Source: G963667425 sp963667425 [NCBI: bacterium] (lineage in GTDB: Bacteria > UBP6 > UBA1177). Taken from it: a stretch of 64,000 nt of DNA. The stretch covers positions 682,001 through 746,000 of the forward strand of contig OY763407.1 in NCBI GenBank assembly GCA_963667425.1. Direction: 5' to 3'. This document shows positions 1 to 9,150 of this stretch, in pieces. The notes beneath the pieces were generated by a model that ran no database searches, was not told the origin of the DNA, and saw only the letters and a program-made list of their open reading frames with translations. Every line of letters begins with the position of its first letter. The first letter of the stretch is position 1. A program made the translations under genes and the position numbers.

Positions 1-57
1 TCAGCAGAAAAGATTCTATACTTTTTTTTCAGAAATACAAAAAATTAGAATTATAAA

Positions 58-903
58 TCAGTTATCTATATTTTTTTCTCCTTTGCCGAATATTTCAAAA
101 GGAAAAAAATACAACACAAGAGCAGCATAAAGAATGTATCTATTAAGATCAGCAAAACCTATAAATGCTATAACAAAAATCATAATGTGCATTTTTACTA
201 CGTTTTTGTAAGGTTCTCCCATAAAATTAGCATTTTTTCCTTTAAAAGAGTCTTTTATTTTGTCAAAAGATGAAATTAAGCTGAAAAGTATAAATATAAA
301 ATAGCTTTTAAATGATATTTCTATAAATTTAAAAAACATGATAAATGTTCCCTCAATGCTTTTTCCAAAAGGCTGTTCTGTCAGTAAAGGAAAGAATCCA
401 TTTAGAAAAATACTGTGAACAAAATGGAATCCGCCAAAATGAACTGCAAAAAAGCCCATCATAAAAATTGCAGCAGGAAAATTTATTAAAAAATTAAGAA
501 ATCTGCTAAACAAAGGAGATATCAATTCTCTGTTTTTCGTTTTAATTACTGCTACTGAGACACTGAGTATTGCAAATAAAAAAAATATCAATGTAGGTTT
601 GGAAAACCCCAATATAAAAAATGTTGGAATTAAGAAGAATATAGATAGTGCTGAGCCTATATTTGTATTTTTTAAAGGAATCTCTTTTTTCTTGGATATT
701 GCTGATAAAAAAGGCTCGTCTCTTAAAAAAGAACCGGCAAAGCCTGAAATTAAAATAAGTGAACCAATAGTTAAACTGCTGATCCATAAACTCCATAACA
801 AATCTTTAGTTTCCCATTTAAAGTAGATTGCTGAAAAAACTACAACAATAAAAGAAATGATTTTACCAACTATATTAAGTAGACTTATTTTATCAATATT
901 CAT
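58..903 (-). CDS. Polytopic membrane protein, DUF6498-like
   Basis: Predicted inner-membrane protein of 281 aa with about seven hydrophobic helices separated by short Lys/Asn-rich loops. The central stretch GFFAVHFGGFHFVHSIFL resembles the conserved His/Phe-rich helix of the DUF6498 family, a membrane family of unknown function; I matched this from memory. No catalytic motif is apparent apart from the clustered histidines in that helix. The gene is divergent from the chemosensory block and has no partner on its own strand in the window. Start is the ATG at 903. Function unknown. Confidence 0.7.
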   Translation of the reverse strand: MNIDKISLLNIVGKIISFIVVVFSAIYFKWETKDLLWSLWISSLTIGSLILISGFAGSFLRDEPFLSAISKKKEIPLKNTNIGSALSIFFLIPTFFILGFSKPTLIFFLFAILSVSVAVIKTKNRELISPLFSRFLNFLINFPAAIFMMGFFAVHFGGFHFVHSIFLNGFFPLLTEQPFGKSIEGTFIMFFKFIEISFKSYFIFILFSLISSFDKIKDSFKGKNANFMGEPYKNVVKMHIMIFVIAFIGFADLNRYILYAALVLYFFPFEIFGKGEKNIDN

Positions 904-972
904 TTTGCCCCTTTAAATCATTACAATTTTTATAATTTATATAAATCTTTTTTTTTATCAATTAAAAATAAA

Positions 973-1002
973 TTGACTTGTTTTTGTGTAAAAAACTATA
1001 AT
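973..1002 (+). promoter_or_regulatory. sigma70-type promoter of the chemosensory block
   Basis: TTGACT (973-978), 18-bp spacer, perfect TATAAT (997-1002), about 57 bp before the short cheR start. It lies in the divergent gap between the membrane protein and cheR and reads towards cheR. Confidence 0.55.
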
Positions 1003-1058
1003 CTTGTGTTTATGAAAAGGTTTGTGTACTTTATTTTTGTAAAATCATGGAGGTATCG

Positions 1059-1661
1059 GTGGCTTTCACGTACTTTTTTAGAGATTTGCAGACATTGGAT
1101 ATTGCTGTTGAGAGAATTGTTTCATATCATTCTGAAGGGAACAGTATGAAAATATGGGATGCAGGTTGTGCAAGCGGTGAAGAGCCATATGCGCTTGCAA
1201 TTTTACTTGCAGAAAAAATGAGTCCTGATGATTTTAGCAAACTTACAATCTACGCTACAGATCTCGATATTTCAAATCAGTTTGCAATAATAATTAAGGA
1301 AGGCATTTACCCATACGAAAAACTTCAGCGGATGCCGCATGAATATTTTGTGAAATACTTTAAACCTATAGATTCCAGTAAAAACTATCAGATAGATAAG
1401 TTATTAAGAGATAAAATCGTTTTTAATAAAGATAACTTACTTAATTTAAATGCTCCATCATCAGATTTCGCTTTAGTTTTATGTAAAAATGTTCTTTTAC
1501 ACCAATCTTATGAGGAAAGAATAGAAATAATAAAGATGTTTCATCGCACTCTTTCTGACAAGGGGATTCTTGCTATGGAACATACTCAAAAGCTTCCTGA
1601 AGAGCTGAAAGATTATTTTGAGCAGTCTGTCTCTAATGCTCAGGTTTATGAAAAAAAATAA
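1059..1661 (+). CDS. Short CheR-type protein-glutamate methyltransferase
   Basis: SAM-dependent methyltransferase of the CheR family, predicted to methylate glutamates of chemoreceptors, probably the MCPs encoded just downstream. The SAM-binding loop IWDAGCASGEEPYALA is at residues 32-47, followed by ATDLD and a CKNVLLH strand typical of CheR. The N-terminal helical domain of classical CheR (about 270-280 aa) is absent: the protein is 200 aa and opens directly with AFTYFFRDLQTL, the equivalent of the FFRD motif of normal CheR. I prefer the GTG start at 1059, because GGAGG at 1049-1053 sits 5 nt upstream; the ATG at 1047 overlaps that ribosome site. Short CheRs opening this way form a recognisable subgroup, so this is probably intact rather than truncated. 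Confidence 0.85.
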   Translation: MAFTYFFRDLQTLDIAVERIVSYHSEGNSMKIWDAGCASGEEPYALAILLAEKMSPDDFSKLTIYATDLDISNQFAIIIKEGIYPYEKLQRMPHEYFVKYFKPIDSSKNYQIDKLLRDKIVFNKDNLLNLNAPSSDFALVLCKNVLLHQSYEERIEIIKMFHRTLSDKGILAMEHTQKLPEELKDYFEQSVSNAQVYEKK

Positions 1662-1868
1662 TGATTAATTAATAAGTTTTTCTCTTTAATAAGAATACCA
1701 CAGGCATTTTTATCGTTTTTTTTCTTATATACTTGGATTTTATTTCCGTCTTAATTGAAAAAGATTAAATCTCCTTATAGTTGCTGAGCGATGCTTTTTT
1801 TTAACGAATAAAAATTTTAGTTTTATTTTTTTATTTTTTTATACATTATTTTTTCTTTATTTAATTAG

Positions 1869-1897
1869 TTGACTACTAATATTTGTGAGGCTATAAT
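1869..1897 (+). promoter_or_regulatory. sigma70-type promoter before the MBL-MCP operon
   Basis: TTGACT (1869-1874), 17-bp spacer, TATAAT (1892-1897). It lies in the 400-bp gap 1662-2061 between cheR and the MBL gene. The rest of that gap is AT-rich with long T-runs and shows no other gene. The promoter leaves a 5' leader of about 160 nt before the ATG at 2062. Confidence 0.55.
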
Positions 1898-2061
1898 TCT
1901 CAAGTGTTAAATAAATGCTGTTGTGCATTTTGTTAATAGCTTAATTGTAAATGCTTTTTGCTTCTTATGTTTTTAGTTTGTTCTATATTGATGTTTTATA
2001 TTTTTTTGTTTTTTTTTATACATTAAGAGTGTTTGTTTTTTTTGTATTGACAGGGGTTTTT

Positions 2062-2643
2062 ATGAAGGTTTTAGGTTTAAAAACTAATCCAGCTAAATAT
2101 TCTTCCAATTCTTATTTTATAAGAGGAAATTTTAATTCAATTTCTGATGCCAATACTCTTATTGATACAGGTGCAGATAATTTTATTCTTAATGAAATAG
2201 AATCATTAAATACTGGTCTAGGGAAAAGAAAAGTTGAACAGATTATTCTTACGCACACCCATTTTGATCATACTGGAGGGTTAAAATCAATTAAAGAAAA
2301 ATATGATTGTGATATATATGCTTTTTCTGATAACATTAAAACTACAAAAAAACTTAATGATGGAGATGTTCTTCATGTGGGCGATGGATATCTTAATGTA
2401 ATATATACACCAGAGCATTCTTCAGATTCGATATGTCTTTATTCTGAAAAGGAAAAAATACTTTTTTCAGGAGATATAAATTTTCTGGTTAATAATAAAA
2501 ATGAAATTTATTCTGCCGGGTTTATTTCTCTTGTTCAAAAACTTCTCAAATTAAAAATAGAAACAATATATCCAGGTCATGGTCGGCCTTTATTAAATGC
2601 TTTCAATATGCTTGAAAAGACTTTTGATATTATCAGTGCATGA
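2062..2643 (+). CDS. Metallo-beta-lactamase-fold hydrolase
   Basis: Small MBL-superfamily metallohydrolase of 193 aa. It has the zinc-binding signature [10 protein letters not shown] (H65, H67, D69, H70), a third-site histidine in PEHSSDS, the metal-bridging aspartate in FSGD and the C-terminal PGHG. This is the glyoxalase II-like branch of the family; the substrate cannot be read from sequence. I start at ATG 2062 (CAGGGG ribosome site 5 nt upstream), because the in-frame extension back to 1951 encodes only a very hydrophobic, Phe-rich stretch atypical of the family. Its stop codon lies 14 nt before the MCP start, so it is almost certainly co-transcribed with the receptors. It could therefore be an accessory of the signalling block rather than a housekeeping hydrolase. 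Confidence 0.85.
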   Translation: MKVLGLKTNPAKYSSNSYFIRGNFNSISDANTLIDTGADNFILNEIESLNTGLGKRKVEQIILTHTHFDHTGGLKSIKEKYDCDIYAFSDNIKTTKKLNDGDVLHVGDGYLNVIYTPEHSSDSICLYSEKEKILFSGDINFLVNNKNEIYSAGFISLVQKLLKLKIETIYPGHGRPLLNAFNMLEKTFDIISA

Positions 2644-2657
2644 GTGGGAGGGATTCT

Positions 2658-5315
2658 ATGGGAAATATGAAACTTGGTACAAAAGTGGTTGTTGGTTTTT
2701 TTATTTTGATAGCAATAACACTTTTGGTTGGTTCTACCGGTATAACTAATATAGGTAAAATCAAAGATGCAGATGAGATCTTATATAACAAAGTTACAGT
2801 AACTTTAAGTGATTTTAGCAAAATAAGAGAAGATTATCAGTTGAGAAGGGTTGCTGTTCTGTATATGCTTAGGGCATTGGATAGTGCTGCAATAAACAAG
2901 CATTTCAATGAGATAACAGATATAACTGCCAGTATCAACAAGGGATTGGAAGATCTTAGTCAAAAAGTTACAAATAAAGAAATTTCTGCATCAATAAATT
3001 CTATGCTGATATTGAATAAAGAATATTTCCGAAACACCGAACTTATTAAAAATTATTATATGGCGGATGATAAAAAAGCGCTTAATGATTTAATAGCTGG
3101 TCCTTTTAAACAAGTAAATATGAATATGCAGTCTGAAATAGATAAAATGGTGGCTTTACAGTTAAAATTTGCTCAGAAAGTTTCTCATAATAATGAGGAA
3201 ATATCTCAAACATCTACTGTTACGATGATAGGACTTATTTTAGCTGCGGTTGTTTTTGCAGGAATTTTAACATTTATATTAATGAAAAATATCTCAAAAA
3301 TAATTACTTCTCTTTTAAGTGAATCAACAAAGATTATAAATGCAGTTACTGATGGAAAACTGGATGCAAGAGGAGATACAGAAAGCATTAATTTCGAATT
3401 CAGGCCGATAGTATCAGGTATCAATGATATTGTAGATGCATTTGTTGCACCAATAAACGTAATGGCGGAATATGTTGACAGAATATCCAAAGGAAATATT
3501 CCTCCAAAAATTACAGAAAATTATAAAGGAGACTTTATTGAGGTCAAAAACAATCTTAACAACTGTATTGATACAATGACAGGGCTGATTTCCGAAACAG
3601 AAAGCTTAACAAATGCTATTAAAAACGGCGTTCTGGATAAAAGAAGCAATGAAAACAAATTTATGGGCAGCTGGGCATCACTTGTTAATGGAATTAACGA
3701 TATAGTGGATGCATTTGTGGCACCGATAAACGTAATGGCGGAGTATGTTGACAGAATATCCAAAGGAGATATTCCTCCAAAGATAACAGATAATTATAAA
3801 GGTGATTTCAATGAAGTGAAAACCAACCTTAATGGAGCAATAGCAGCAATGGAAGGGCTTGCCAATGCAAACAGAGTCCTTCAGAAAGTTGTTCAGAACG
3901 ACTATACCGAAAAGGTTGATGGAACTTATATGGGCGTTTATGAGGATGTAAAGCATGGTGTTAACAATGTTATGGACAGGCTTTTAAATCTTCAAAGAGT
4001 AATGAATAATATCGCAAAAGGTGATACAAGCGATCTTTCCGCACTGAAAGAAGTTGGAAAACGCTCTGAAAATGATCAGTTAATGCCATCAATAATAAGC
4101 ATGCTTGATTCTATTCAAAGCCTTATAAAAGGGACAAATGAATATGCAGAAAAATGTAATCTTGGAGAACTGGACAAAATAAAACTTGATGAAAGTAAAA
4201 TGGAAGGAGCATACAGAACAATATTCTCTGAACTTAATAAAGCGGCAAAAAATACGGCAGAACCGATAATGGAAGTTATGACAGCATTAAAACTTATGGA
4301 GTCAGGAGATTTCCGTGCAGAAATAAAAGGTAATTATAAAGGCAATTTCCTTATGCTGAAAGATGCAATAAATCATTTTATGCTGGCAATAAATGAGCTT
4401 TTATTTCAGGTAAATGTTACAACAGATCAGGTTGCTAACGGATCGGAACAGGTATCAGGGGCTGCACAAAATCTATCACAAGGTGCATCGGAACAGGCAT
4501 CAAGCCTTGAAGAAATAACAAGCTCAATGCAGGAAGTGGCAAATCAGACAGGCAGAAATGCTGAAAACGCAAGAGCCGCAGATTCAATATCACAGGAAGC
4601 CATGAAAGCTGCGGAACGTGGAAACACACAGATGGATAACCTTCTTGAAGCGATGAATGATATTCAGGCATCAAGTAATCAGATATCAAAAATCATAAAA
4701 GTAATAGATGAAATAGCATTTCAGACAAACCTTCTTGCACTTAATGCTGCAGTGGAAGCTGCAAGAGCCGGAATGCATGGAAAAGGCTTTGCTGTAGTTG
4801 CCGAAGAAGTGAGGAGTCTGGCTGCGCGAAGTGCACAGGCAGCGAAAGAGACTGGAGAAATGATAGAAAATGCAGTAAAGAAATCATCCGTAGGTTCAGA
4901 AATGTCCAAGCAGACAGCAGAAATACTTGGTCACATAGTTTCAGATGTATCAAAAGTAACGGACATAGTAACGGAAATAGCGGCAGCCTCCAATGAACAG
5001 GCGCATGGAGTAAATCAGATAAAGATAGGGCTTACTCAAATTGAGCAGGTAACGCAACAGAACACAGCCAGCGCTGAAGAGAGTGCTGCAGCATCGGAAG
5101 AACTCAGCAGTCAGGCAGTAAACCTCAAATCAATGATGAAGAGATTTAAACTTAAAGGTGCAGAAAACATCGAAAGCACTACAAATAATAATTATTTGGC
5201 CAAAAGACAGGCAAAAGAACTTCTTTCAACATCAGAGAGGCATGTGACAACACCAAATGATGTCATCTCCCTGGATGATAAAGATTTTGGAAAATATAGT
5301 TCTGCTACAATTTAA
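2658..5315 (+). CDS. Methyl-accepting chemotaxis protein 1 (4HB sensor)
   Basis: Chemoreceptor of 885 aa. Order: short cytoplasmic N-terminus, TM1 (about 8-30), a four-helix-bundle-like periplasmic sensor (about 35-190), TM2 (about 190-210), a HAMP, then repeated HAMP-type modules with the recurring motif [10 protein letters not shown](N/D)IPPKIT (about 265-575), and the MCP signalling coiled coil (about 594-830). The hairpin tip is [20 protein letters not shown]. The C-terminus carries a tail ending [16 protein letters not shown] plus five residues. I start at ATG 2658, because GGGAGGG at 2645-2651 is correctly spaced for it; the upstream ATG at 2640 overlaps the MBL stop. From about 3450 to 5300 the DNA is nearly identical to MCP2. 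Confidence 0.95.
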   Translation: MGNMKLGTKVVVGFFILIAITLLVGSTGITNIGKIKDADEILYNKVTVTLSDFSKIREDYQLRRVAVLYMLRALDSAAINKHFNEITDITASINKGLEDLSQKVTNKEISASINSMLILNKEYFRNTELIKNYYMADDKKALNDLIAGPFKQVNMNMQSEIDKMVALQLKFAQKVSHNNEEISQTSTVTMIGLILAAVVFAGILTFILMKNISKIITSLLSESTKIINAVTDGKLDARGDTESINFEFRPIVSGINDIVDAFVAPINVMAEYVDRISKGNIPPKITENYKGDFIEVKNNLNNCIDTMTGLISETESLTNAIKNGVLDKRSNENKFMGSWASLVNGINDIVDAFVAPINVMAEYVDRISKGDIPPKITDNYKGDFNEVKTNLNGAIAAMEGLANANRVLQKVVQNDYTEKVDGTYMGVYEDVKHGVNNVMDRLLNLQRVMNNIAKGDTSDLSALKEVGKRSENDQLMPSIISMLDSIQSLIKGTNEYAEKCNLGELDKIKLDESKMEGAYRTIFSELNKAAKNTAEPIMEVMTALKLMESGDFRAEIKGNYKGNFLMLKDAINHFMLAINELLFQVNVTTDQVANGSEQVSGAAQNLSQGASEQASSLEEITSSMQEVANQTGRNAENARAADSISQEAMKAAERGNTQMDNLLEAMNDIQASSNQISKIIKVIDEIAFQTNLLALNAAVEAARAGMHGKGFAVVAEEVRSLAARSAQAAKETGEMIENAVKKSSVGSEMSKQTAEILGHIVSDVSKVTDIVTEIAAASNEQAHGVNQIKIGLTQIEQVTQQNTASAEESAAASEELSSQAVNLKSMMKRFKLKGAENIESTTNNNYLAKRQAKELLSTSERHVTTPNDVISLDDKDFGKYSSATI

Positions 5316-5355
5316 ATAAGGTAAATTTCAATTGTGATAATATTAAGGGGGTCTC

Positions 5356-8316
5356 ATGTTAAAAAATTTAAAGATTGGACAGAAACTCATTTTTGGGATG
5401 TCTATCATTATTGTACTTATCATTGTTGTTGTTATTTCAACAAACAGCGGACTTAAGGAGATCGTTAGAAATGTTACACTTTCAGATCATCTTGCTGAAA
5501 TGGTAAAAATGGCTAAAGAGATGAGAATTATAGAGAAAAATTTTATTATGAGAGGTGAATCTGAATATATAACACAGATGGAAGAAGTGCATAGTAACTT
5601 TAAAGAAGAATCCGCAAAAGCTTTAAAAATTGCAAAAAGTGCAGAACAGCAGAAAGTTATTAAAGGGATTATGACAGAAAGAGAAAAATATCATAGTTTA
5701 TTTAATGATTATTTAAGTAATAACAAAGAATTATTGATGACAAGAAATCAAATGGTTGATGCTGCAAGAATTATGGAAACGGAAGCCAAATCATTAAAAC
5801 AAGATCAGACAGAAATGCTTAAAACAGATATGAGCAGAGATCGTGTTCAAAAGGTTAATGATGCAAATACTGTTCTTAACAATGTTTCTTTAATAAGGAT
5901 AGCTGAAAAGAACTTTCTCATGAGACATGATGAACAGTATAAGGAAAATCTTATAAAAATAATTGGAAGCACATCTGAACAGGTTAATATTACTAAATCA
6001 AAAATGAAACGTAAAATAAACCAGGATCAGATGGATAAAATGGCATTGGCATTAAATAACTATTCTGTAGCATTTAATAAGAACTATAATTTTTATCATG
6101 AAGGCAAAAAAAAGGAAGAAGGTATGATTCTCGCTGCCAGATCCATGGTTGAAATGTCTCAGAAAGGTAGAGATTTTGCGCAGAAAAACATGATAAAAGC
6201 TGAAGAGTCTACAGAAAATGCTTCTATGATATTGGGGTTGATAGTTCTTGTTATTGCGGGAATTATATCCTTTTTTGTAAGCATTGCTATAAAAAAAGGA
6301 ATTTCAGGTATTGTTGGTCAGGTTAAAAGTGTTGTTGATAATGTTATTAATGGAAAGCTGGATACAAGAGGAGATATTGAAGGAGCAGGAACTGATTTTA
6401 AGGAAATAATAGAAGGGACAAATCAGCTTATAGATGCATTTGTTTCACCGATAAATGTAATGGCGGAGTATGTTGACAGAATATCCAAAGGAGATATTCC
6501 TCCAAAAATTACAGATAATTATAAAGGAGACTTTATTGAGGTCAAAAACAATCTTAACAACTGTATTGATACAATGACAGGGCTGATTTCCGAAACAGAA
6601 AGCTTAACCAACGCTATTAAAAACGGCGTTCTGGATAAACGTGGAGATAGAAAGAATTTTATGGGCAGCTGGGCAATACTTGTTAATGGAATTAACGATA
6701 TAGTGGATGCATTTGTGGCACCAATAAACGTAATGGCGGAGTATGTTGACAGAATATCCAAAGGAGATATTCCTCCAAAGATAACAGATCAGTATAAAGG
6801 TGATTTCAATGAAGTGAAAACCAACCTTAATGGAGCAATAGCAGCAATGGAAGGGCTTGCCAATGCAAACAGAGTTCTTCAGAAAGTTGTTCAGAACGAC
6901 TATACCGAAAAGGTTGATGGAAACTACATGGGAGTTTATGAAGATGTAAAGCAGGGTGTTAACAATGTTATGGACAGGCTTATACATTTACAGGGTGTTA
7001 TGCTGAATATTTCAAAGGGTGATACAAGCGATTTAGGAGATTTAAAGAGAGTAGGTAAAAGATCGGATAATGACCAGCTGGTGCCATCACTAATAAAAAT
7101 GCTTGATTCTGTTCAGAATCTTATAAAAGGGACAAATGAATATGCAGAAAAATGTAATCTTGGAGAACTGGACAAAATAAAACTTGATGAAAGTAAAATG
7201 GAAGGAGCATACAGAACAATATTCTCTGAACTTAATAAAGCGGCAAAAAATACGGCAGAACCGATAATGGAAGTTATGACAGCATTAAAACTTATGGAGT
7301 CAGGAGATTTCCGTGCAGAAATAAAAGGCAACTATAAAGGCAATTTCCTTATGCTTAAAGAGGCAATAAATCATTGTATGCTTACAATAAATGAGCTTTT
7401 ATTTCAGGTAAATATTACAACAGATCAGGTAGCCAACGGATCTCAGCAAGTTGCAAATGCATCTCAAAGTCTATCACAAGGCGCGACGGAACAAGCATCA
7501 AGCCTTGAAGAAATAACAAGCTCAATGCAGGAAGTGGCAAATCAGACAGGCAGAAATGCTGAAAACGCAAGAGCCGCAGATTCAATATCACAGGAAGCCA
7601 TGAAAGCTGCGGAACGTGGAAACACACAGATGGATAACCTTCTTGAAGCGATGAATGATATTCAGGCATCAAGTAATCAGATATCAAAAATCATAAAAGT
7701 AATAGATGAGATAGCATTCCAGACAAACCTTCTTGCACTTAATGCGGCAGTGGAAGCTGCAAGAGCCGGAATGCATGGAAAAGGCTTTGCTGTAGTTGCC
7801 GAAGAAGTGAGGAGTCTGGCTGCGCGAAGTGCGCAGGCAGCGAAAGAAACCGGTGAAATGATAGAAAATGCAGTAAAGAAATCATCCGTAGGTTCAGAAA
7901 TGTCCAAGCAGACAGCAGAAATACTTGGTCACATAGTTTCAGATGTATCAAAAGTAACGGACATAGTAACGGAAATAGCGGCAGCTTCCAATGAACAGGC
8001 GCATGGAGTAAATCAGATAAAGATAGGGCTAACGCAGGTTGAACAGGTAACGCAACAGAACACAGCCAGCGCTGAAGAGAGTGCTGCAGCATCGGAAGAA
8101 CTCAGCAGTCAGGCAGTAAACCTCAAATCAATGATGAAGAGATTTAAACTTAAAGGTACAGAAAATATCGAAAGCACTACAAATAATAATTATTTGACTA
8201 AAAGGCAGGCAAAGGAACTGCTTTCAACATCTGAGAGACATGTTACGACACCAAATGATGTCATCTCTCTGGATGATAAGGATTTCGGAAAATATAGTAG
8301 TTCTTCAGAATTTTAA
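5356..8316 (+). CDS. Methyl-accepting chemotaxis protein 2 (HBM-type sensor)
   Basis: Chemoreceptor of 986 aa, 40 nt after MCP1 and probably in the same operon; ribosome site AAGGGGG before the ATG at 5356. TM1 about 12-32, a long helical periplasmic region about 40-285, TM2 about 290-312. The periplasmic region repeats the motif EKNF(I/L)MR at about residues 60 and 185, which fits a helical bimodular (HBM) sensor of two stacked bundles. The cytoplasmic part, from about residue 365 onward, is almost a copy of MCP1: repeated HAMP-type modules, signalling coiled coil with the [20 protein letters not shown] tip, and a tail ending [11 protein letters not shown] plus SSSEF. Different sensor and same output module imply domain swapping or gene conversion. 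Confidence 0.95.
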   Translation: MLKNLKIGQKLIFGMSIIIVLIIVVVISTNSGLKEIVRNVTLSDHLAEMVKMAKEMRIIEKNFIMRGESEYITQMEEVHSNFKEESAKALKIAKSAEQQKVIKGIMTEREKYHSLFNDYLSNNKELLMTRNQMVDAARIMETEAKSLKQDQTEMLKTDMSRDRVQKVNDANTVLNNVSLIRIAEKNFLMRHDEQYKENLIKIIGSTSEQVNITKSKMKRKINQDQMDKMALALNNYSVAFNKNYNFYHEGKKKEEGMILAARSMVEMSQKGRDFAQKNMIKAEESTENASMILGLIVLVIAGIISFFVSIAIKKGISGIVGQVKSVVDNVINGKLDTRGDIEGAGTDFKEIIEGTNQLIDAFVSPINVMAEYVDRISKGDIPPKITDNYKGDFIEVKNNLNNCIDTMTGLISETESLTNAIKNGVLDKRGDRKNFMGSWAILVNGINDIVDAFVAPINVMAEYVDRISKGDIPPKITDQYKGDFNEVKTNLNGAIAAMEGLANANRVLQKVVQNDYTEKVDGNYMGVYEDVKQGVNNVMDRLIHLQGVMLNISKGDTSDLGDLKRVGKRSDNDQLVPSLIKMLDSVQNLIKGTNEYAEKCNLGELDKIKLDESKMEGAYRTIFSELNKAAKNTAEPIMEVMTALKLMESGDFRAEIKGNYKGNFLMLKEAINHCMLTINELLFQVNITTDQVANGSQQVANASQSLSQGATEQASSLEEITSSMQEVANQTGRNAENARAADSISQEAMKAAERGNTQMDNLLEAMNDIQASSNQISKIIKVIDEIAFQTNLLALNAAVEAARAGMHGKGFAVVAEEVRSLAARSAQAAKETGEMIENAVKKSSVGSEMSKQTAEILGHIVSDVSKVTDIVTEIAAASNEQAHGVNQIKIGLTQVEQVTQQNTASAEESAAASEELSSQAVNLKSMMKRFKLKGTENIESTTNNNYLTKRQAKELLSTSERHVTTPNDVISLDDKDFGKYSSSSEF

Positions 8317-8533
8317 AACGTTTCTTTTCTATGCTTTCTTGATTTAACTTAATATTTCTATAGTTAAAACTGCAAATTATCTTATTAATATTTTTGATTA
8401 TAATTCAAAATATGCACTTCTACACATTTTGAACTGAAGCCCATTTTAGAAGTATGGGTAAAAAAATTATATTTAACAATACAGAAACGATTTTCGCTTC
8501 AGCTGAAGATATATAAGTATGAAAGATAAATAG

Positions 8534-8599
8534 AAAAACAAACTATTAAGGAGGGTTAACAATCCTGAAGAGATAATTTTTTTTGATGCCGCCTTTTGA
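8534..8599 (+). pseudogene. Possible decayed 3' end of a chemoreceptor gene
   Basis: Read in the frame ending at TGA 8597-8599, this short open stretch ends with NPEEIIFFDAAF. The intact neighbours end [16 protein letters not shown] (MCP3) and [16 protein letters not shown] (MCP1/2). The DNA around CCTGAAGAGATAATTT is shared with the 3' end of MCP3 (12041-12056). No MCP signalling domain remains upstream and an in-frame stop lies just before. It is either the last trace of a fourth receptor gene or a chance match of about 16 bases. Confidence 0.3.
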
Positions 8600-8908
8600 G
8601 AAAATATTAAATTTTCATGGTTCTAATAACTCTTTAGAATACTTCTATATATTTCATAAATGCAATAAAAAGATTGTTTTATGTAAAAAATTATTTTATT
8701 TATCTTTATAAAATTATTTGTTTATCTAAAATTGTGTTTCTAGTCATATTAATGTTTGTTTATCTAACTTTATAGATTCAAATAAGATAAAAAAGAGTGT
8801 TTTTTCTTGAAGATGTTAATGTATTTTTTTATATACATAAAATCTGTTTATGCTTTTATATGGTTTTGGGATTATGATTTTTTTTCTATGAAAAATATTA
8901 TTTAAAGG

Positions 8909-8937
8909 TTGACTAAAGATTAGCTAAAGAGTACTAT
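8909..8937 (+). promoter_or_regulatory. Putative promoter of MCP3
   Basis: TTGACT (8909-8914), 17-bp spacer, TACTAT (8932-8937; 4 of 6 bases of the consensus). It would leave a leader of about 205 nt before the ATG at 9151. Confidence 0.35.
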
Positions 8938-9150
8938 TTTAATAGTTGATGGCGCCAGCATGCTTGCAAAATTAATGCTTTGCTTGTATATTTGTTTTTT
9001 TATTAAATTAAATTTTTTGAAACACTAGGATGATGGAGGTGCGCTAAAAAAATATGATAATTGAATAATTAATATTTGTTGAAAAGTGCTTGTTGGTTTA
9101 ATAAGTACAAGATGTTGAATTATTATTGTAATTACATAAAGGAGGCTCTT

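Larger units (their letters stand above)
8317..9150. other. 834-bp gap between MCP2 and MCP3
   Basis: Long AT-rich stretch with no complete gene. It holds a perfect 12-bp palindrome CTTCAGCTGAAG (8497-8508), a strong but orphan ribosome-site-like AAGGAGGG (8548-8555) directly before a short MCP-tail-like coding remnant (8534-8599), and a promoter (8909-8937). The rest is T-rich and I see nothing further in it. Confidence 0.5.

Noticed and set aside
1047-1058. ATG 1047 as the start of the short CheR
   Set aside because: The only good ribosome site (GGAGG) overlaps this ATG; the in-frame GTG at 1059 is correctly spaced and matches the usual AFTYFFRD opening of the subgroup.
3206-8092. Long antisense open frames across the MCP genes, some repeated between MCP1 and MCP2
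   Set aside because: They mirror the conserved MCP coding sequence, lack ribosome sites and protein-like composition, and repeat only because the sense genes do.
3433-8300. Repeated DNA in the MCP region as a mobile element or CRISPR
   Set aside because: The repeats encode HAMP and signalling modules in frame; there are no short regular spacers, terminal inverted repeats or transposase.
8950-8970. sigma54-like promoter TGGCGCC...TTGC before MCP3
   Set aside because: The spacing between the TGGC and TTGC blocks is 3 bp longer than the fixed sigma54 spacing, so the GG and GC are not 10 bp apart.
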